Shown piece by piece: positions 9,114 to 17,571 of a DNA stretch of 60,003 nucleotides. Origin of the DNA: an uncultured Flavobacteriales bacterium (GTDB taxonomy: Bacteria; Bacteroidota; Bacteroidia; Flavobacteriales_G; Salibacteraceae). The DNA lies in NCBI GenBank assembly GCA_943788145.1, contig CALSPD010000026.1, positions 1 through 60,003 on the forward strand, read 5' to 3'. Position 1 is the stretch's first letter; every line of letters begins with the position of its first letter. The notes below the pieces were generated by a model. That model was not told the DNA's origin and did no database searches. It saw nothing but the letters and a program-made list of their open reading frames with translations. The translations under genes and the position numbers were made by a program.

Positions 9114-9748
9114 TGCGATTTGTTTTAATAATCATCCTGGGTTTTTTCGGCTTGACTGCTGTAGCACAGACTACGGGATTTCGCGGAAAGAGAACAATAG
9201 TTAAGACCAACTTGATATCAGGTATTCGACTGAAAAATGTCGGACTCGATTTAGAATATGTAACGGGAAGAACACGATCAGTAACCTTAGGTGTTTTGGC
9301 TTCGAGTTACACGCCAGATGCGGTTTCGAATGTCAATGGGCTATATCGCATCGTTCCGGGTGCCACGCAAAGCTTGCTCACCACGGTGGGTTATCGTATG
9401 TATAGAAATCGAATCATACCGGCACCTCAGGGACTGTATGCCTCTATTGAAATAGGAGTTGGATTCGAAAACCATAGTCTAGGTTATTTTGAGAAAATCA
9501 CGAGCGCAGCAACACAGGCTCAAAAGGCCTCCATGTATTTTCATATTTCCATGCCTACGCTCGGATATCAAGGTGTTATTGGAAAACGATTTTTGATTGA
9601 CGGCAAGTTAGCCACGGAGTTGAACTATGTCTATGAAGATGGGTTGCTCGATTATAAGTTTATAACGTCCAACCTGTATTCGGTTCGAGCCAACCATTGG
9701 ATTGTTGGACCGGCCTTTTATCTAAAATTGGGCTTTTTATTGTTTTAA
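9110..9748 (+). CDS. Putative outer-membrane beta-barrel protein
   Basis: A 212-residue protein with a signal peptide (MMRFVLIIILGFFGLTAVAQ). The mature region alternates polar and hydrophobic residues, with Gly/aromatic-rich strands such as VTLGVLASSY, LYASIEIGVGFE and a closing strand AFYLKLGFLLF that ends in Phe, typical of an outer-membrane barrel terminus. The size suits an eight-strand barrel. The exact start is ATG 9110 or 9113. No specific family is recognised. It sits between two lipoprotein genes in the folD-murB run. Confidence 0.6.
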   Translation: MMRFVLIIILGFFGLTAVAQTTGFRGKRTIVKTNLISGIRLKNVGLDLEYVTGRTRSVTLGVLASSYTPDAVSNVNGLYRIVPGATQSLLTTVGYRMYRNRIIPAPQGLYASIEIGVGFENHSLGYFEKITSAATQAQKASMYFHISMPTLGYQGVIGKRFLIDGKLATELNYVYEDGLLDYKFITSNLYSVRANHWIVGPAFYLKLGFLLF

Positions 9749-9750
9749 AA

Positions 9751-10530
9751 ATGAGGCGAATCAACCAATATTTAGTGCTATTTGCCAGTCTAATGATTGG
9801 ACTCTCTGCTTGTGAATTTGATGTTTGCGAGAATAAGGCGATCACTTGTTTAAATGGGGGCGTGTGCGAGAATGGAGCATGCAACTGTTCGGATGGATAT
9901 TTTGGTGAAGACTGCGGTCAAGAAACTGATTTTGTGCTCGAAGCCAATCGAACGGGACTAAAGACCTTGGACGGGGGAAGTTTTCAGGTTGTTTTATCGC
10001 TTGAATCTGAGTCAATCGCGCCATTGGCGACATTCAGCGCGGGTGATTTGCCCATTGGAGTTGAAGTTAGTTTTGATAGCGCATCATCTTCTTATGGCTG
10101 TACAGCACTAGTTAAAGTAGCCGATGATTTTAAATCGGAAGCTGAGGTTGACTTAATTGCTACAACGGTTTCAGGCACTGCACAAAAGGTCACGATTCGA
10201 TTATTTAACGAACCGAGCTACGACCCGAGGTTTTACTTTCTGACTTTTCCAGATTATTTGCTTGTGGCCACAAAACAAGCTGTCGATTTTGATATAAACT
10301 TCTATAATGACGGAGATGAGGAATGGAATGACTTGAAATTTCATTTTGAAGATTTACCAAAAGGTTGTTTTGTAAACATCTCACCAAATCCAGTATCGGA
10401 GGGTTACACAGCTAATTGTACTTTACATGGTCCCAATGATCCAGGTTTTTATGAGATTAAATTGGTTTGTGTACGCACGGTCGGAGAACACGAGCGAAAA
10501 GAATTTTTCATGGACTTGATTGTTTATTGA
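9751..10530 (+). CDS. Lipoprotein with EGF-like domain
   Basis: A 259-residue protein started at ATG 9751, two bases after the barrel gene; an upstream in-frame extension would overlap that gene and hide the signal. The lipobox is LSAC with Cys21. Directly after it is an EGF-like module, with cysteines at 26, 33, 39, 44, 46 and 55 in the order C-CLNGGVC-C-C-GYFGEDC. The rest (about 60-259) looks like two beta-sandwich, Ig-like domains. EGF modules are uncommon in bacteria and usually mediate binding. The stop TGA overlaps the murB ATG by one base. Confidence 0.7.
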   Translation: MRRINQYLVLFASLMIGLSACEFDVCENKAITCLNGGVCENGACNCSDGYFGEDCGQETDFVLEANRTGLKTLDGGSFQVVLSLESESIAPLATFSAGDLPIGVEVSFDSASSSYGCTALVKVADDFKSEAEVDLIATTVSGTAQKVTIRLFNEPSYDPRFYFLTFPDYLLVATKQAVDFDINFYNDGDEEWNDLKFHFEDLPKGCFVNISPNPVSEGYTANCTLHGPNDPGFYEIKLVCVRTVGEHERKEFFMDLIVY

Positions 10531-11540
10531 TGGAAGTATTCAAAAACATAGACCTACTCCCATTCAACACTTTTGGCCTGTCGTGCATTGCCGAAAGTTT
10601 GGTGAATATTAGCACGCGCGAAGGGTTACCCGAATACTTTGAAGGGAAGGGTGAAAATCCCGCACTTGTCCTTGGCGGGGGGAGCAATTTGTTGCTCACT
10701 CAAAATATTCCAGGCCGGGTCTTAAAGGTTGAAATTCCGGGAATAGAGTTGATCCGCGAAGACGAAGAACATGTTTATGTGAAAGTTGGAGCAGGCGTTG
10801 TATGGCATGAATTTGTCCTGCATTGCATTCAAAACAATTGGGCCGGAGTAGAAAACCTGTCTTTGATTCCAGGAAATGTTGGTGCAGCTCCCATGCAAAA
10901 CATAGGTGCTTATGGTATGGAGATCAAAAAAGTGTTTCACGAATTGGAAGCCTACCTAACGGACGATAAGTGCTGGCAAGCCTTTGATTTACCATCATGT
11001 CATTTTGGGTATCGGGAAAGTGTTTTTAAACGCGCCTTAAAAAACAAGGCCATCATAGCATCTGTGACTTTTCGGCTAAATAAGCATGCCAACTTCAATA
11101 CGAGTTATGGCGCGATTGAACAAGAATTAGAGCGCATGGGCATTCAGGAATTAAGCCTGCGGTCTGTTAGCAATGCCGTCATATCGATTCGTCAAAGCAA
11201 GCTACCCGATCCAAAGAAAATTGGGAATAGCGGTTCATTCTTTAAGAATCCAGTCGTGGATGAAGCGCATTTCAATAAACTTCGGGTCGAGTATCCAGAA
11301 ATTGTCGGATATCCAAACGAAAATGCCAGTGTGAAAGTGGCCGCAGGTTGGTTGATTGAGCGCGCAGGATTTAAGGGAAAGCGATATGGGAATTATGGTG
11401 TTCACGACAAACAAGCCTTGGTGCTAGTCAACTATGGTGGCGCTAAAGGATCGGAAATATTCGCGCTTTCCGAGGAAATCATTCAAACCGTCCAATCCCA
11501 ATTTGGAATTACCCTAGAGCGAGAGGTGAACATTATTTAA
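10530..11540 (+). CDS. murB: UDP-N-acetylenolpyruvoylglucosamine reductase MurB
   Basis: A 336-residue FAD enzyme that reduces UDP-GlcNAc-enolpyruvate to UDP-MurNAc for peptidoglycan. Start ATG 10530 overlaps the preceding TGA; a longer in-frame start lies inside the upstream gene and is rejected. Motifs are the FAD-binding LVLGGGSNLL (about 46-55), LSLIPGNVGAAPMQNIGAYG, FGYRESVFK (catalytic Arg), KIGNSGSFFKNP (catalytic Ser) and the terminal catalytic Glu in LEREVNII. The length and missing loop pattern resemble the longer E. coli-like (type I) MurB. It is last in the folD run. Confidence 0.96.
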   Translation: MEVFKNIDLLPFNTFGLSCIAESLVNISTREGLPEYFEGKGENPALVLGGGSNLLLTQNIPGRVLKVEIPGIELIREDEEHVYVKVGAGVVWHEFVLHCIQNNWAGVENLSLIPGNVGAAPMQNIGAYGMEIKKVFHELEAYLTDDKCWQAFDLPSCHFGYRESVFKRALKNKAIIASVTFRLNKHANFNTSYGAIEQELERMGIQELSLRSVSNAVISIRQSKLPDPKKIGNSGSFFKNPVVDEAHFNKLRVEYPEIVGYPNENASVKVAAGWLIERAGFKGKRYGNYGVHDKQALVLVNYGGAKGSEIFALSEEIIQTVQSQFGITLEREVNII

Positions 11541-11773
11541 GCGTTTTCCAATTCCCATTCCTCGGCTGAGCTTTCAACCCAAAAACCATTGGTCATTTCG
11601 ATCATGTCCTGAATAAACACTCGATCGGGATGAATTTTAGCCTTAAATTCAAAGTGATCCTTGAGTGGCCCAGTACGCTTGAGTTCCTCGAAGCGATCTT
11701 CATCCGTAATTTTAAAAAAAGACTTGTTGTTCGGGTATTTTCGGAACAAAGGAAAATTCAATGGCTCAGACAA
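11537..11773 (-). CDS. Small conserved-looking hypothetical protein
   Basis: A 78-residue charged, soluble protein rich in Phe, Glu and Asp, with no signal peptide or recognised domain. Its ORF has normal codon use and is not a shadow of another gene. It converges on murB with a four-base overlap. Function unknown. Confidence 0.5.
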   Translation of the reverse strand: MSEPLNFPLFRKYPNNKSFFKITDEDRFEELKRTGPLKDHFEFKAKIHPDRVFIQDMIEMTNGFWVESSAEEWELENA

Positions 11774-11818
11774 CGGTAATGCTTTGTATTATTAGCGAAA
11801 GATTCGATTTTCGAAACT

Positions 11819-12436
11819 ATGATTTCAAACAATCCTCACTACTTATCAGGACGTAAAAAGTTCGAAGCACAAGATTATGCTGGCGCTTTGGTCGATTACA
11901 ATCAGGCCATAAAAGAAGAAGAGAACCCATCCATTTACAGCGAACGCGGGGTGATTTGGTATTACCTTCAAGACAAGGAGAAAAGCCTTTCGGACATGGA
12001 TTATGCTTTGGGACTGGAACCAAACAATCCTTATCGATATTCCAGTCGAGCATATATTAAGGACTGGATTGGCGACATCAAGGGAGCCATTGCCGACTAC
12101 GAAGTGGCGGTGAAATTGGATCCAGAAGACAGTATTGCCTATAATAATTTAGGCTTATTACAAGAGAAGCTGGGTTATGTAGACAAGGCAAAATCAAACT
12201 ATAAGCGAGCGGATCAGATTGCAGGCGTGGATGAGCTTTTAGAGAAAATCAGAAGGGAACACAAAGAACTACATGACAAGGATATTGCCCGAGCGCTTGA
12301 AAAAGATGGCGAGGCCATGGATCACGATAACCGAGCTAAGCTTTCAATTTTTGCCCTTTTGCGAAATACGTTTACCAGTAAATCGGGCATAAAAGAGTAC
12401 CTAGATTTTATCAGGAATGGATTCAAAATTAGATAG
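11819..12436 (+). CDS. TPR repeat protein
   Basis: A 205-residue cytosolic protein. Residues ~5-135 form about four TPR units, visible in the repeated pattern with Gly/Ala at position 8 and Asp-Tyr: YAGALVDYNQAI, EKSLSDMDYALGLEPNN, IKGAIADYEVAVKLDPED and VDKAKSNYKRA. The C-terminal ~60 residues are charged and helical. No signal peptide. It overlaps the following nuclease gene by 20 bases, which implies cotranscription. Partner unknown. Confidence 0.8.
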   Translation: MISNNPHYLSGRKKFEAQDYAGALVDYNQAIKEEENPSIYSERGVIWYYLQDKEKSLSDMDYALGLEPNNPYRYSSRAYIKDWIGDIKGAIADYEVAVKLDPEDSIAYNNLGLLQEKLGYVDKAKSNYKRADQIAGVDELLEKIRREHKELHDKDIARALEKDGEAMDHDNRAKLSIFALLRNTFTSKSGIKEYLDFIRNGFKIR

Positions 12437-15164
12437 CCTTCCGTTTCTCGACCGACTTGCCGAAGAGCTAGTAGCCAATTCGAATGAGCAAGCTTTGATA
12501 GCTGTGCTACCAAATCGAAGGTCGCAGTTTATGCTTATGGAGAAATTAGAGGTTAAACCGGATTTTGACATTTCAAGGGTTGAGTTTCGAACTGCCGATC
12601 AACTCATGGAAGAGTTGAGCGGAAAACAATTGATTGAACCGGGTGAAGCTTTAGTCGCTTTTTATCGGGCTTATATTTCCATCGAATCGAAACCACAGGA
12701 ATTTGAAGAGTTTTCGAAGTGGGCAGTAACCTTTCTTTCGGATATGAATGATGTTGATTTGCATTTGGGTGACATGGGGTCACTTTTTAAACAGATCAGC
12801 GAGTATCAAACTACGGATTTAGAACAAGGTCCAATAGAACAACATTTTCGAACATTTTGGGAAAGACTTCCGGGTTATTATGATGCATTACGCAAGGAAC
12901 TCAATGCGATTGAGCTAGGATATCGCGGGCTGTTATATAGAAACGTAGCCGAAATGGCTGACGGGAATGATGAGCGGCTAACTTCTTTTTTTGGGCATAA
13001 AAAGGTCTGTTGGATTGGAGTTGTGCCGGGAAACAAAAGCGAGCAACAGTTATTAAAGTGGATTCAAACAAATGCCAAACTCGAAATTTTCATTGATGTC
13101 GATGGGTTTTACATGGAAAATATCTCCCATGAAGCTGGCCGATTGTTTCGAAGCGATGTACAATTGCTAAAAGCCAAATGGAAAATTGATAGACTCCGCA
13201 CGGGTGCCTATGACGTCAATATCCATCCTGTTTCAGGTTATATGGGCCAACTATTCCGCGCCAAAGATCTGGTGTTGAATTTACCCAGGGAAGCCTATCG
13301 AGATACGGTTATCGTTTTATCAGATCCGAATTTATTTTCACCCTTTCTTGCGGTTTTTAAGGAACAGCAGGATGCTTTAAACATCAGCGCTGGAATTTCC
13401 TTAAAGTCCACAACCATACATAAAGTGGTAATGGCTTGGATGCAAGTGCACGCATTGGCCATAGATCGAGCGGGTGAGATTTATTTTCATCAATCGGTAT
13501 TAAAGGATTTTTTAAAGCTGCCGCTGGTCGATCGTTGGTTTGGTGGTTCTGGAATTTGGGATCAATTGGAAGGGCAGATTATTGCTAAAAACTGGAAATA
13601 TGTTTCCAAGGCTTGGATGAAACAGCAGTTCAGCGGTGACATGTTTGCTGAAGGTGCATTTCAATACCTCTTTGAATGGGAAAGCAACTTCGTTTTCGTC
13701 TTTGAGCGTGTAACCAATGCCCTAAAGGAATGGACGTCTCGTTCTAAAGAGTTGGGATTTACGCATTTGGATACATTGGCACTGCCTATTTATATTCAAA
13801 AATTGCAATTGGTGTTCTCGCAATTCAATGACGTTTTTATCGGAACAGACCTTCGCGTCCTTCGAAAATTCATGCATCGTCAAATTGGATTTGGGAAAGT
13901 CAACATTCAACAAGGAAACAACGATGGCATTCAGGTGATGAGCATGTTAGAGACCCGTATGGTCGATTTCAAACGTGTCATTCTCATTGGGGCTTCTGAC
14001 GATGTATTACCGGGAAATCCGGTCAACGCAACGTTGATTCCTTTTGTTCACCGAATTCATCATAAGCTGCCGACCAAGCAAGATACGCAAGCGCTTGTTT
14101 CCTATCATTTTTATCGATTGATACAGCGGGCTGAAGTGATCCATATGATTTACAATACCTCATCGGAGGCTATGACCAGCGGAGAACCTTCGCGTTTCAT
14201 TCTTCAAATGAAACAAGAATGGAGCTTTGTAAATAAGCGAGTTAGCATCAAGACTATTGCCGATGACGGGTTCATTGAACCGGGGGCTCAAAAGGGTTTG
14301 CAAATTCATAAAACGAAAAACGTAATTGACGATTTGAACAAGGCACTCGCCTCGCGCATTTCACCTTCGGCTATCAATAACTATATCAATAGCCCACTTG
14401 AGTTTTATTTCTATTATGTGCTGAAGCTAAAAGAGCAAGAGCGTGTTGAGGAAGAAATGGAGGCTAGCACATTTGGAACAGCCATTCACAATGTAATCGA
14501 ACAGATTTATACGCCCTTTATCGGTCAATTTATTGACATTCAAAAACTTGAAGCGGCATTGCCGGCATTAGGCGATATGGTGGAGGCTGAGTTTCAGAAG
14601 AGTTTTGAACTAACCGATTTAAAACAAGGCTTAAACTATGTTCAGGTGGAACTCGCCAAATCCTATGTTGAAACGTTCATCACTTATGATGTAGAAGACA
14701 TGAAGGCAAATGGAGTCGTGAAAATTCTTCATTTAGAAAAGCGTTTGTTAGCTACGCTACCCGTTGCAGGTCTTGATGTGCGATTGTTTGGTTTTGCCGA
14801 TCGAATAGATAAACGCAATAACGTTACTCGAATCATCGACTATAAAACGGGAAAGGTGATTCCAAATGATTTGAAATGCTCTATTTCAGAACTCTTTCAT
14901 GATCCGAAGAAGTCCAAGGCTTTACAGCTCGCTTGTTACAAATGGACCTATTTAAATGAAATTCAGGCAACGGAAGCTGAGGTGCTTAGTTGCATCTATT
15001 CCTGTCGTTCCCACCAAGAAGGTTATATGCCCTTGGTAATTTCCACAGAAGAATCGGAATTCATGGCTAGTTTTCAGTCTGGATTGACTTCCTTGATTCA
15101 GGATATGCAAAATCCAGTGGAGCCTTTTGAGCATCGACCAGAATCGAAATACACTACCTTTTAG
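12417..15164 (+). CDS. AddB-like protein with PD-(D/E)XK nuclease domain
   Basis: A 915-residue protein. The N-terminal ~600 residues resemble the helicase-like part of AddB proteins (early motif AVLPNRRSQFML) but lack a convincing Walker A. The C-terminal ~250 residues form a PD-(D/E)XK nuclease: SPSAINNYINSPLEFYFYYVL, TFGTAIHNVIE, FGFADRID, then IIDYKTGKV with the D-x-K pair. In the AddAB system this subunit degrades one DNA strand at double-strand breaks with AddA, which is not in this window. The start at ATG 12417 lies inside the TPR gene; no better ATG is nearby. Confidence 0.85.
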   Translation: MDSKLDSLPFLDRLAEELVANSNEQALIAVLPNRRSQFMLMEKLEVKPDFDISRVEFRTADQLMEELSGKQLIEPGEALVAFYRAYISIESKPQEFEEFSKWAVTFLSDMNDVDLHLGDMGSLFKQISEYQTTDLEQGPIEQHFRTFWERLPGYYDALRKELNAIELGYRGLLYRNVAEMADGNDERLTSFFGHKKVCWIGVVPGNKSEQQLLKWIQTNAKLEIFIDVDGFYMENISHEAGRLFRSDVQLLKAKWKIDRLRTGAYDVNIHPVSGYMGQLFRAKDLVLNLPREAYRDTVIVLSDPNLFSPFLAVFKEQQDALNISAGISLKSTTIHKVVMAWMQVHALAIDRAGEIYFHQSVLKDFLKLPLVDRWFGGSGIWDQLEGQIIAKNWKYVSKAWMKQQFSGDMFAEGAFQYLFEWESNFVFVFERVTNALKEWTSRSKELGFTHLDTLALPIYIQKLQLVFSQFNDVFIGTDLRVLRKFMHRQIGFGKVNIQQGNNDGIQVMSMLETRMVDFKRVILIGASDDVLPGNPVNATLIPFVHRIHHKLPTKQDTQALVSYHFYRLIQRAEVIHMIYNTSSEAMTSGEPSRFILQMKQEWSFVNKRVSIKTIADDGFIEPGAQKGLQIHKTKNVIDDLNKALASRISPSAINNYINSPLEFYFYYVLKLKEQERVEEEMEASTFGTAIHNVIEQIYTPFIGQFIDIQKLEAALPALGDMVEAEFQKSFELTDLKQGLNYVQVELAKSYVETFITYDVEDMKANGVVKILHLEKRLLATLPVAGLDVRLFGFADRIDKRNNVTRIIDYKTGKVIPNDLKCSISELFHDPKKSKALQLACYKWTYLNEIQATEAEVLSCIYSCRSHQEGYMPLVISTEESEFMASFQSGLTSLIQDMQNPVEPFEHRPESKYTTF

Positions 15165-15487
15165 ATATGGATGACGCCTGTTTTAAGCAATCCTTTAGAT
15201 GAGCTTAAGGCGAACAGATACTCACCAGCTTTCAATCCAGCAATTGGAATCACAAATTCCCTCCCCGCGATTAAATCCGTGCTTCGGACTTTTTTACCAT
15301 CGAGGTTGATCAAGTCGAAACGCATGGGATGTTCAGTGACACCTTTTACTCGATAAAGTAAAAACTTGGGCGACCTTGAAACGATCAATGAAACGGTATT
15401 TTTTCCCTGGGATAACATCTGTGTTCGGGTTAAAAGACGGCTTCCAGTGGCGCTTCGTTGGGTGATGCTGCTTATTGTTTTCAACAA
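15161..15487 (-). CDS. Orphan T9SS type A-like sorting domain ORF
   Basis: Up to 108 residues from a TTG at 15487, or 85 from the ATG at 15418. The C-terminal ~75 residues look like a type A Por secretion domain: FDLINLDGKKVRS, FVIPIAGLKAGEYLFAL and a final GLLKTGVIHI strand. There is no signal peptide and no catalytic or adhesive module, and the upstream frame closes at 15515-15517. The stop region overlaps the nuclease gene stop by four bases. It could be a gene remnant, or a small protein of unknown role. Moderate to low confidence that it is expressed. Confidence 0.4.
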   Translation of the reverse strand: MLKTISSITQRSATGSRLLTRTQMLSQGKNTVSLIVSRSPKFLLYRVKGVTEHPMRFDLINLDGKKVRSTDLIAGREFVIPIAGLKAGEYLFALSSSKGLLKTGVIHI

Positions 15488-15530
15488 TGGTTTTTTAACT
15501 AAACAAATGCTGAATTAAGAAGTCACAGGA

Positions 15531-16239
15531 TTATTGTTGATCTACAGGTTTGCTTACAAAGCGATATCCTATGCCTCGAATACTATTAAAGTGGATCGGA
15601 TTGCGCTGGTCGCGTTCGAAGTGTTTTCGAAATCCAACGATGAAATTGTCAATTGTTCGAGTGCTTGGGTAAACATCAACTCCCCCAAACAATGTCTAAA
15701 ATTTCTTCTCGACTCACTGTTTCTCCATCTCGCTCGGAAAGCAAGCGGAGGATGCTGATTTCTTTTTTAGGGAGTTCCACGCGTTTGCCTTCATGGTTGA
15801 TGGCGTGATGTCGATCAAAATAGACGATATTACCTCCAAATTCAAGTTCGGACAACCCAACTTTGGTGTCAAAATTTGAGCGTTCCAATAGGCGCTGCAC
15901 TCGAAGCAATAGTTCCTCTAAATCGAAAGGTTTGACCAAATAGTCGTCACCACCAATTTTCAATCCCATGACCCGATCTTGGGCAGAGTTTTTAGCGGTA
16001 AGGAACAGGATTGGCACTTTTCTGTTTTCCAATCGGATCGATCGGCAAACGGAAAACCCGTCCATTTTTGGTAACATAACATCCAATAGTATGAGGTCAA
16101 AACGCTGTCGATGAAATTGGTCCAGCGCTTCTTTTCCATCTATGGCACACTCCACCTCATAACCATCAAGCTCTAGATTGAGCTTTACCACTTCGAGCAA
16201 GCGCTCCTCATCTTCTACCAATAGAATCCTTTTGGACAT
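15531..16239 (-). CDS. OmpR/PhoB-family response regulator, frameshifted
   Basis: The N-terminal 185 residues give a receiver domain (VEDEE, phospho-acceptor Asp53 in LLDVMLPKMDG, Lys103 in LVKPF) and the start of a winged-helix domain. The frame then breaks at a run of five G (minus strand; C run at 15682-15686). Removing one G restores a full domain with STRTIDNFIVGFRKHF and SIRGIGYRFVSKP, ending at the TAA complementary to 15531-15533. The intact product would be about 235 residues, normal for the family. No histidine kinase gene is adjacent, so the partner is unknown. Most likely a homopolymer sequencing error. Confidence 0.85.
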
Positions 16240-16243
16240 ACTG

Positions 16244-16251
16244 CGAATTTA
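16244..16251 (-). promoter_or_regulatory. -7 box of the response regulator gene
   Basis: On the minus strand TAAATTCG fits TAnnTTTG with one change and ends only four bases before the ATG (16239). The transcript would be leaderless or nearly so. Confidence 0.4.
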
Positions 16252-16332
16252 AGCTTGGTTTGGGATAGTCTTGAACGAAATCATGGCAATTGCTGACAGT
16301 CACGTATTATTAATCAAAACTGGATTCAATCC

Positions 16333-17565
16333 TTGAATAATTCTCACCTTCGCTGTTCATCGCGATACATCGTTTTAATACTTCTGACTCACCTTGGATT
16401 TAACCTATGTGCGCAGCATAAATGTGCCACCATGGAGCGCACGCAGCAGCGAGCAGCAGCGGAGGAATCATATGCCAAAGGACTGGAAGCAAATCGACAA
16501 TTGGCTGAATCCTTCGAAGCTGGAATTTATGGAGCCGATCGTTCGATAAAGCAAGTTGACCTTGCCGTAGTTGTTCACGTTTTATATCGCGAAGAATCGG
16601 ATAACATCAGCATGGAACAAATCCATAGCCAAATCGATGTACTCAATCGAGACTTTAATTGGGAACAAAATGATAAAGGATTGATTCCAGAAATATGGCG
16701 TGAATCGGGCGAAACTTCAGGATTTAGATTCCATTTAGCAGATAAGGACCCGGATGGAAATTTCACAACTGGCGTAACACGCAAGCAAACAACAGTGTCG
16801 GATATAGGTGGAGGCGAAGATTATTATCGAGCCGAATGGGGCGGCATCGAACCATGGCCGCAACCGCATTACATTAATATTTGGGTGTGTGAAATAGGCG
16901 GAAATGTACTCGGATTCACCTATTTACCATCCGTTTCTGCTCAGCCGAGCGATGGAATTGTAATGGATCCACGTGCGTTTGGGACGACAGGAACGGCTGT
17001 GCATCCATACAATGGTGGCAGAACATTGGTTCATGAAATGGGACATTATTTTGGGCTTCGGCATTTATGGGGGCAAGAAGAAGGCGACTGTACGAACACG
17101 GATTATATGGCGGATACGCCTTGGCAACGCGAAGCGAATTTTGGATGCAACGACTTTCCCCATGTCTCTTGTCCGAGCGAACCCGATGGCGATATGTTTA
17201 TGAATTTCATGGATTATGCTGACGATGAGTGTGGCTTATTGTTTACTAAAAATCAAATTGAATTCATGCAGCTTGTGTTGCAAACTGCCAAGGTTACGCT
17301 ACTGCACTCTCCAGCAATCACTGGGATTACAGAACCGGATGACTTAGGTTTAACCATATACCCGAATCCGGCAGAAGAAAAAATTAATGCACTTTTTGAT
17401 TCAAGATACAAGGGCAAGAAATTCGGAGTTTATAATGCCCTAGGTCAGGAAGTTCGAACCGGATGGGTGTCGAGTTCGGTTGAATCTGTTGATCTATCAA
17501 ATCTTTCCAAAGGAGTCTATTTCCTGAAAATAGATTCGGACTTTGTCCGAATTCAAAAGCAATAA
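16333..17565 (+). CDS. Secreted M43-family zinc metalloprotease with T9SS type A domain
   Basis: A 410-residue protein. The best start is TTG 16333, because no in-frame ATG precedes the signal peptide (about 1-27, LGFNLCAQ) after the stop at 16294. The pappalysin-type active site HEMGHYFGLRH is at 234-244 (HExxHxxGxxH), followed by DTPW and the Met-turn NFMDYADDECG, as in M43 cytophagalysin/ulilysin peptidases. The last ~75 residues are a T9SS type A sorting domain: LTIYPNPAEEKI, GVYNALGQEV, VDLSNLSKGVYFLKI and a basic tail. The enzyme is thus exported to the cell surface or medium. It is divergent from the response regulator gene. Confidence 0.9.
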   Translation: MNNSHLRCSSRYIVLILLTHLGFNLCAQHKCATMERTQQRAAAEESYAKGLEANRQLAESFEAGIYGADRSIKQVDLAVVVHVLYREESDNISMEQIHSQIDVLNRDFNWEQNDKGLIPEIWRESGETSGFRFHLADKDPDGNFTTGVTRKQTTVSDIGGGEDYYRAEWGGIEPWPQPHYINIWVCEIGGNVLGFTYLPSVSAQPSDGIVMDPRAFGTTGTAVHPYNGGRTLVHEMGHYFGLRHLWGQEEGDCTNTDYMADTPWQREANFGCNDFPHVSCPSEPDGDMFMNFMDYADDECGLLFTKNQIEFMQLVLQTAKVTLLHSPAITGITEPDDLGLTIYPNPAEEKINALFDSRYKGKKFGVYNALGQEVRTGWVSSSVESVDLSNLSKGVYFLKIDSDFVRIQKQ

Positions 17566-17571
17566 ATTGAG

